Shown here: one piece after another, positions 63,609 through 64,000 of the stretch
Layout of the letters: every line of letters begins with the position of its first letter
Position numbering within the stretch: position 1 is the first letter of the stretch
From: Dolichospermum compactum NIES-806
Lineage (GTDB): Bacteria > Cyanobacteriota > Cyanobacteriia > Cyanobacteriales > Nostocaceae
Direction of reading: 5' to 3'
Length of the DNA: 64,000 nucleotides
Assembly: GCF_002368115.1 (NCBI RefSeq)
Contig: NZ_AP018316.1
Coordinates: forward strand, 330,522-394,521
Program-made: the position numbers and the translations under genes
Notes under the pieces: generated by a model
The model's database searches: none
What the model was told of the DNA's origin: nothing
The model's input: the letters and a program-made list of their open reading frames with translations, nothing else

Positions 63609-63767
63609 GGCGTTGCTGAATTGAGGTATGAAATTCCCAAATTGAATCTTTAAAACTCAAACCTCAGTGCGTCTTTGCTACGGCAGTCGCTCATGGGGGA
63701 AACCCCCAAGACCGCGCTGCCTCGCCTTTGCGTGAGACTAAAATTCATACCCTTAATCAGCAACGCC
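63609..63767 (+). mobile_element. GGCGTTGCTGA inverted-repeat element, copy 4 (159-bp form)
   Basis: Same ends as copies 2 and 3, plus the 45-bp central block (63679-63723, with ATGGGGGAAACCCCCA hairpin). It is flanked by the perfect 8-bp direct repeat CAATTTAA (63601-63608 and 63768-63775). Confidence 0.92.
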
Positions 63768-63870
63768 CAATTTAATAATTCTGAAAATCTGATTCTATGC
63801 AGCTACATCTTAGATTTGGTATAAGGAATACTGAAGACTAAGCGATAATAGTAGAAAAGGAAAAAAATAG

Positions 63871-64000
63871 ATGCCAGAAAATCTTAAAAGTAAAGCTATC
63901 ACACAAGGGGTACAGCGATCGCCTAACCGTGCCATGCTGCGGGCTGTAGGTTTTCAAGATGAAGACTTTAACAAGGCCATAGTCGGTATAGCCAACGGTT
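63871..64000 (+). CDS. ilvD: Dihydroxy-acid dehydratase, 5' end
   Basis: The first 43 codons (PENLKSKAITQGVQRSPNRA, MLRAVGFQDEDFNKAIVGIA) match the start of IlvD, which dehydrates dihydroxy acids in valine, isoleucine and leucine synthesis. The gene runs off the window edge. An AAAAGGAAAAAAATAG ribosome-binding region precedes the ATG, and a HIP1 site lies in codons 15-18. Confidence 0.93.
   Translation, partial: MPENLKSKAITQGVQRSPNRAMLRAVGFQDEDFNKAIVGIANG

Noticed and set aside
1..64000. Ribosomal RNA or tRNA genes
   Set aside because: No rRNA sequence or convincing tRNA cloverleaf was noticed by reading; a tRNAscan-SE run would settle it.

Overview
This window looks like a chromosomal segment of a filamentous, probably heterocyst-forming cyanobacterium (Nostocales, Anabaena/Dolichospermum/Aphanizomenon-like). 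The evidence is about thirty HIP1 octamers (GCGATCGC), several tracts of short heptamer repeats (STRR type), an AT-rich base composition, cyanobacterial gene types (atpB-atpC pair, groEL2-type chaperonin, DUF1816, DUF4332, DUF29) and an NtcA-type promoter in front of an ammonium transporter. The genus is an inference.

Layout. 1-1240: 3' end of atpB and atpC. 1290-9070: accessory region with a large one-protein restriction-modification enzyme, a band-7 (SPFH) membrane protein bracketed by two copies of a 168-bp inverted-repeat element, a leucine-rich-repeat protein and gene remnants. 9180-20210: mostly housekeeping genes (fabG, a WecA/MraY-type transferase, a CIRCE-controlled groEL2, dienelactone hydrolase, rimM, avtA, hemW, PIN/TRAM protein) with three pseudogenes (Uma2 family, IS200-type tnpA, a zinc-ribbon protein). 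20230-22050: VanY-type peptidase and AEC transporter. 22100-28410: defence block with an AIPR nuclease-like protein followed by a type III restriction-modification mod-res pair. 28420-41450: phosphoribosyltransferase, GPH-type symporter, DUF29, argS, amt, an M16 peptidase pair, a TetR regulator, DUF4332 and PhzF. 41760-49090: a three-gene cluster of a dynamin-like GTPase, a very large Hsp70/actin-fold ATPase and an unknown protein. 49420-52230: a b-type cytochrome and a two-gene type II restriction-modification system. 52280-64000: trpD, a lipoprotein aspartic protease, a toxin-antitoxin-like pair, carA, a STAS protein, mini-RNase III, an rRNA 2'-O-methyltransferase with a repeat-rich N-terminus, DUF1816, a hydrolase, a CAP protein, a DsbA-like protein and the start of ilvD.

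The most distinctive property is the load of small non-autonomous repeats. At least five inverted-repeat element families can be delimited by eye. One (114/159 bp, ends GGCGTTGCTGA) has perfect 8-bp target duplications at three of its four sites, and other families have 5-bp and 6-bp duplications. Short GC-rich or AT-rich palindromes have also entered reading frames without breaking them: the type IIG enzyme, trpD, the unknown gene of the dynamin cluster, and the C-terminus of the Dam-type methylase. Three separate restriction-modification systems plus AIPR make this a defence-rich segment, and these genes contain almost no HIP1 sites, which fits acquisition by transfer. The dynamin/Hsp70/unknown cluster is the best candidate for an undescribed system; its function cannot be read from the sequence.
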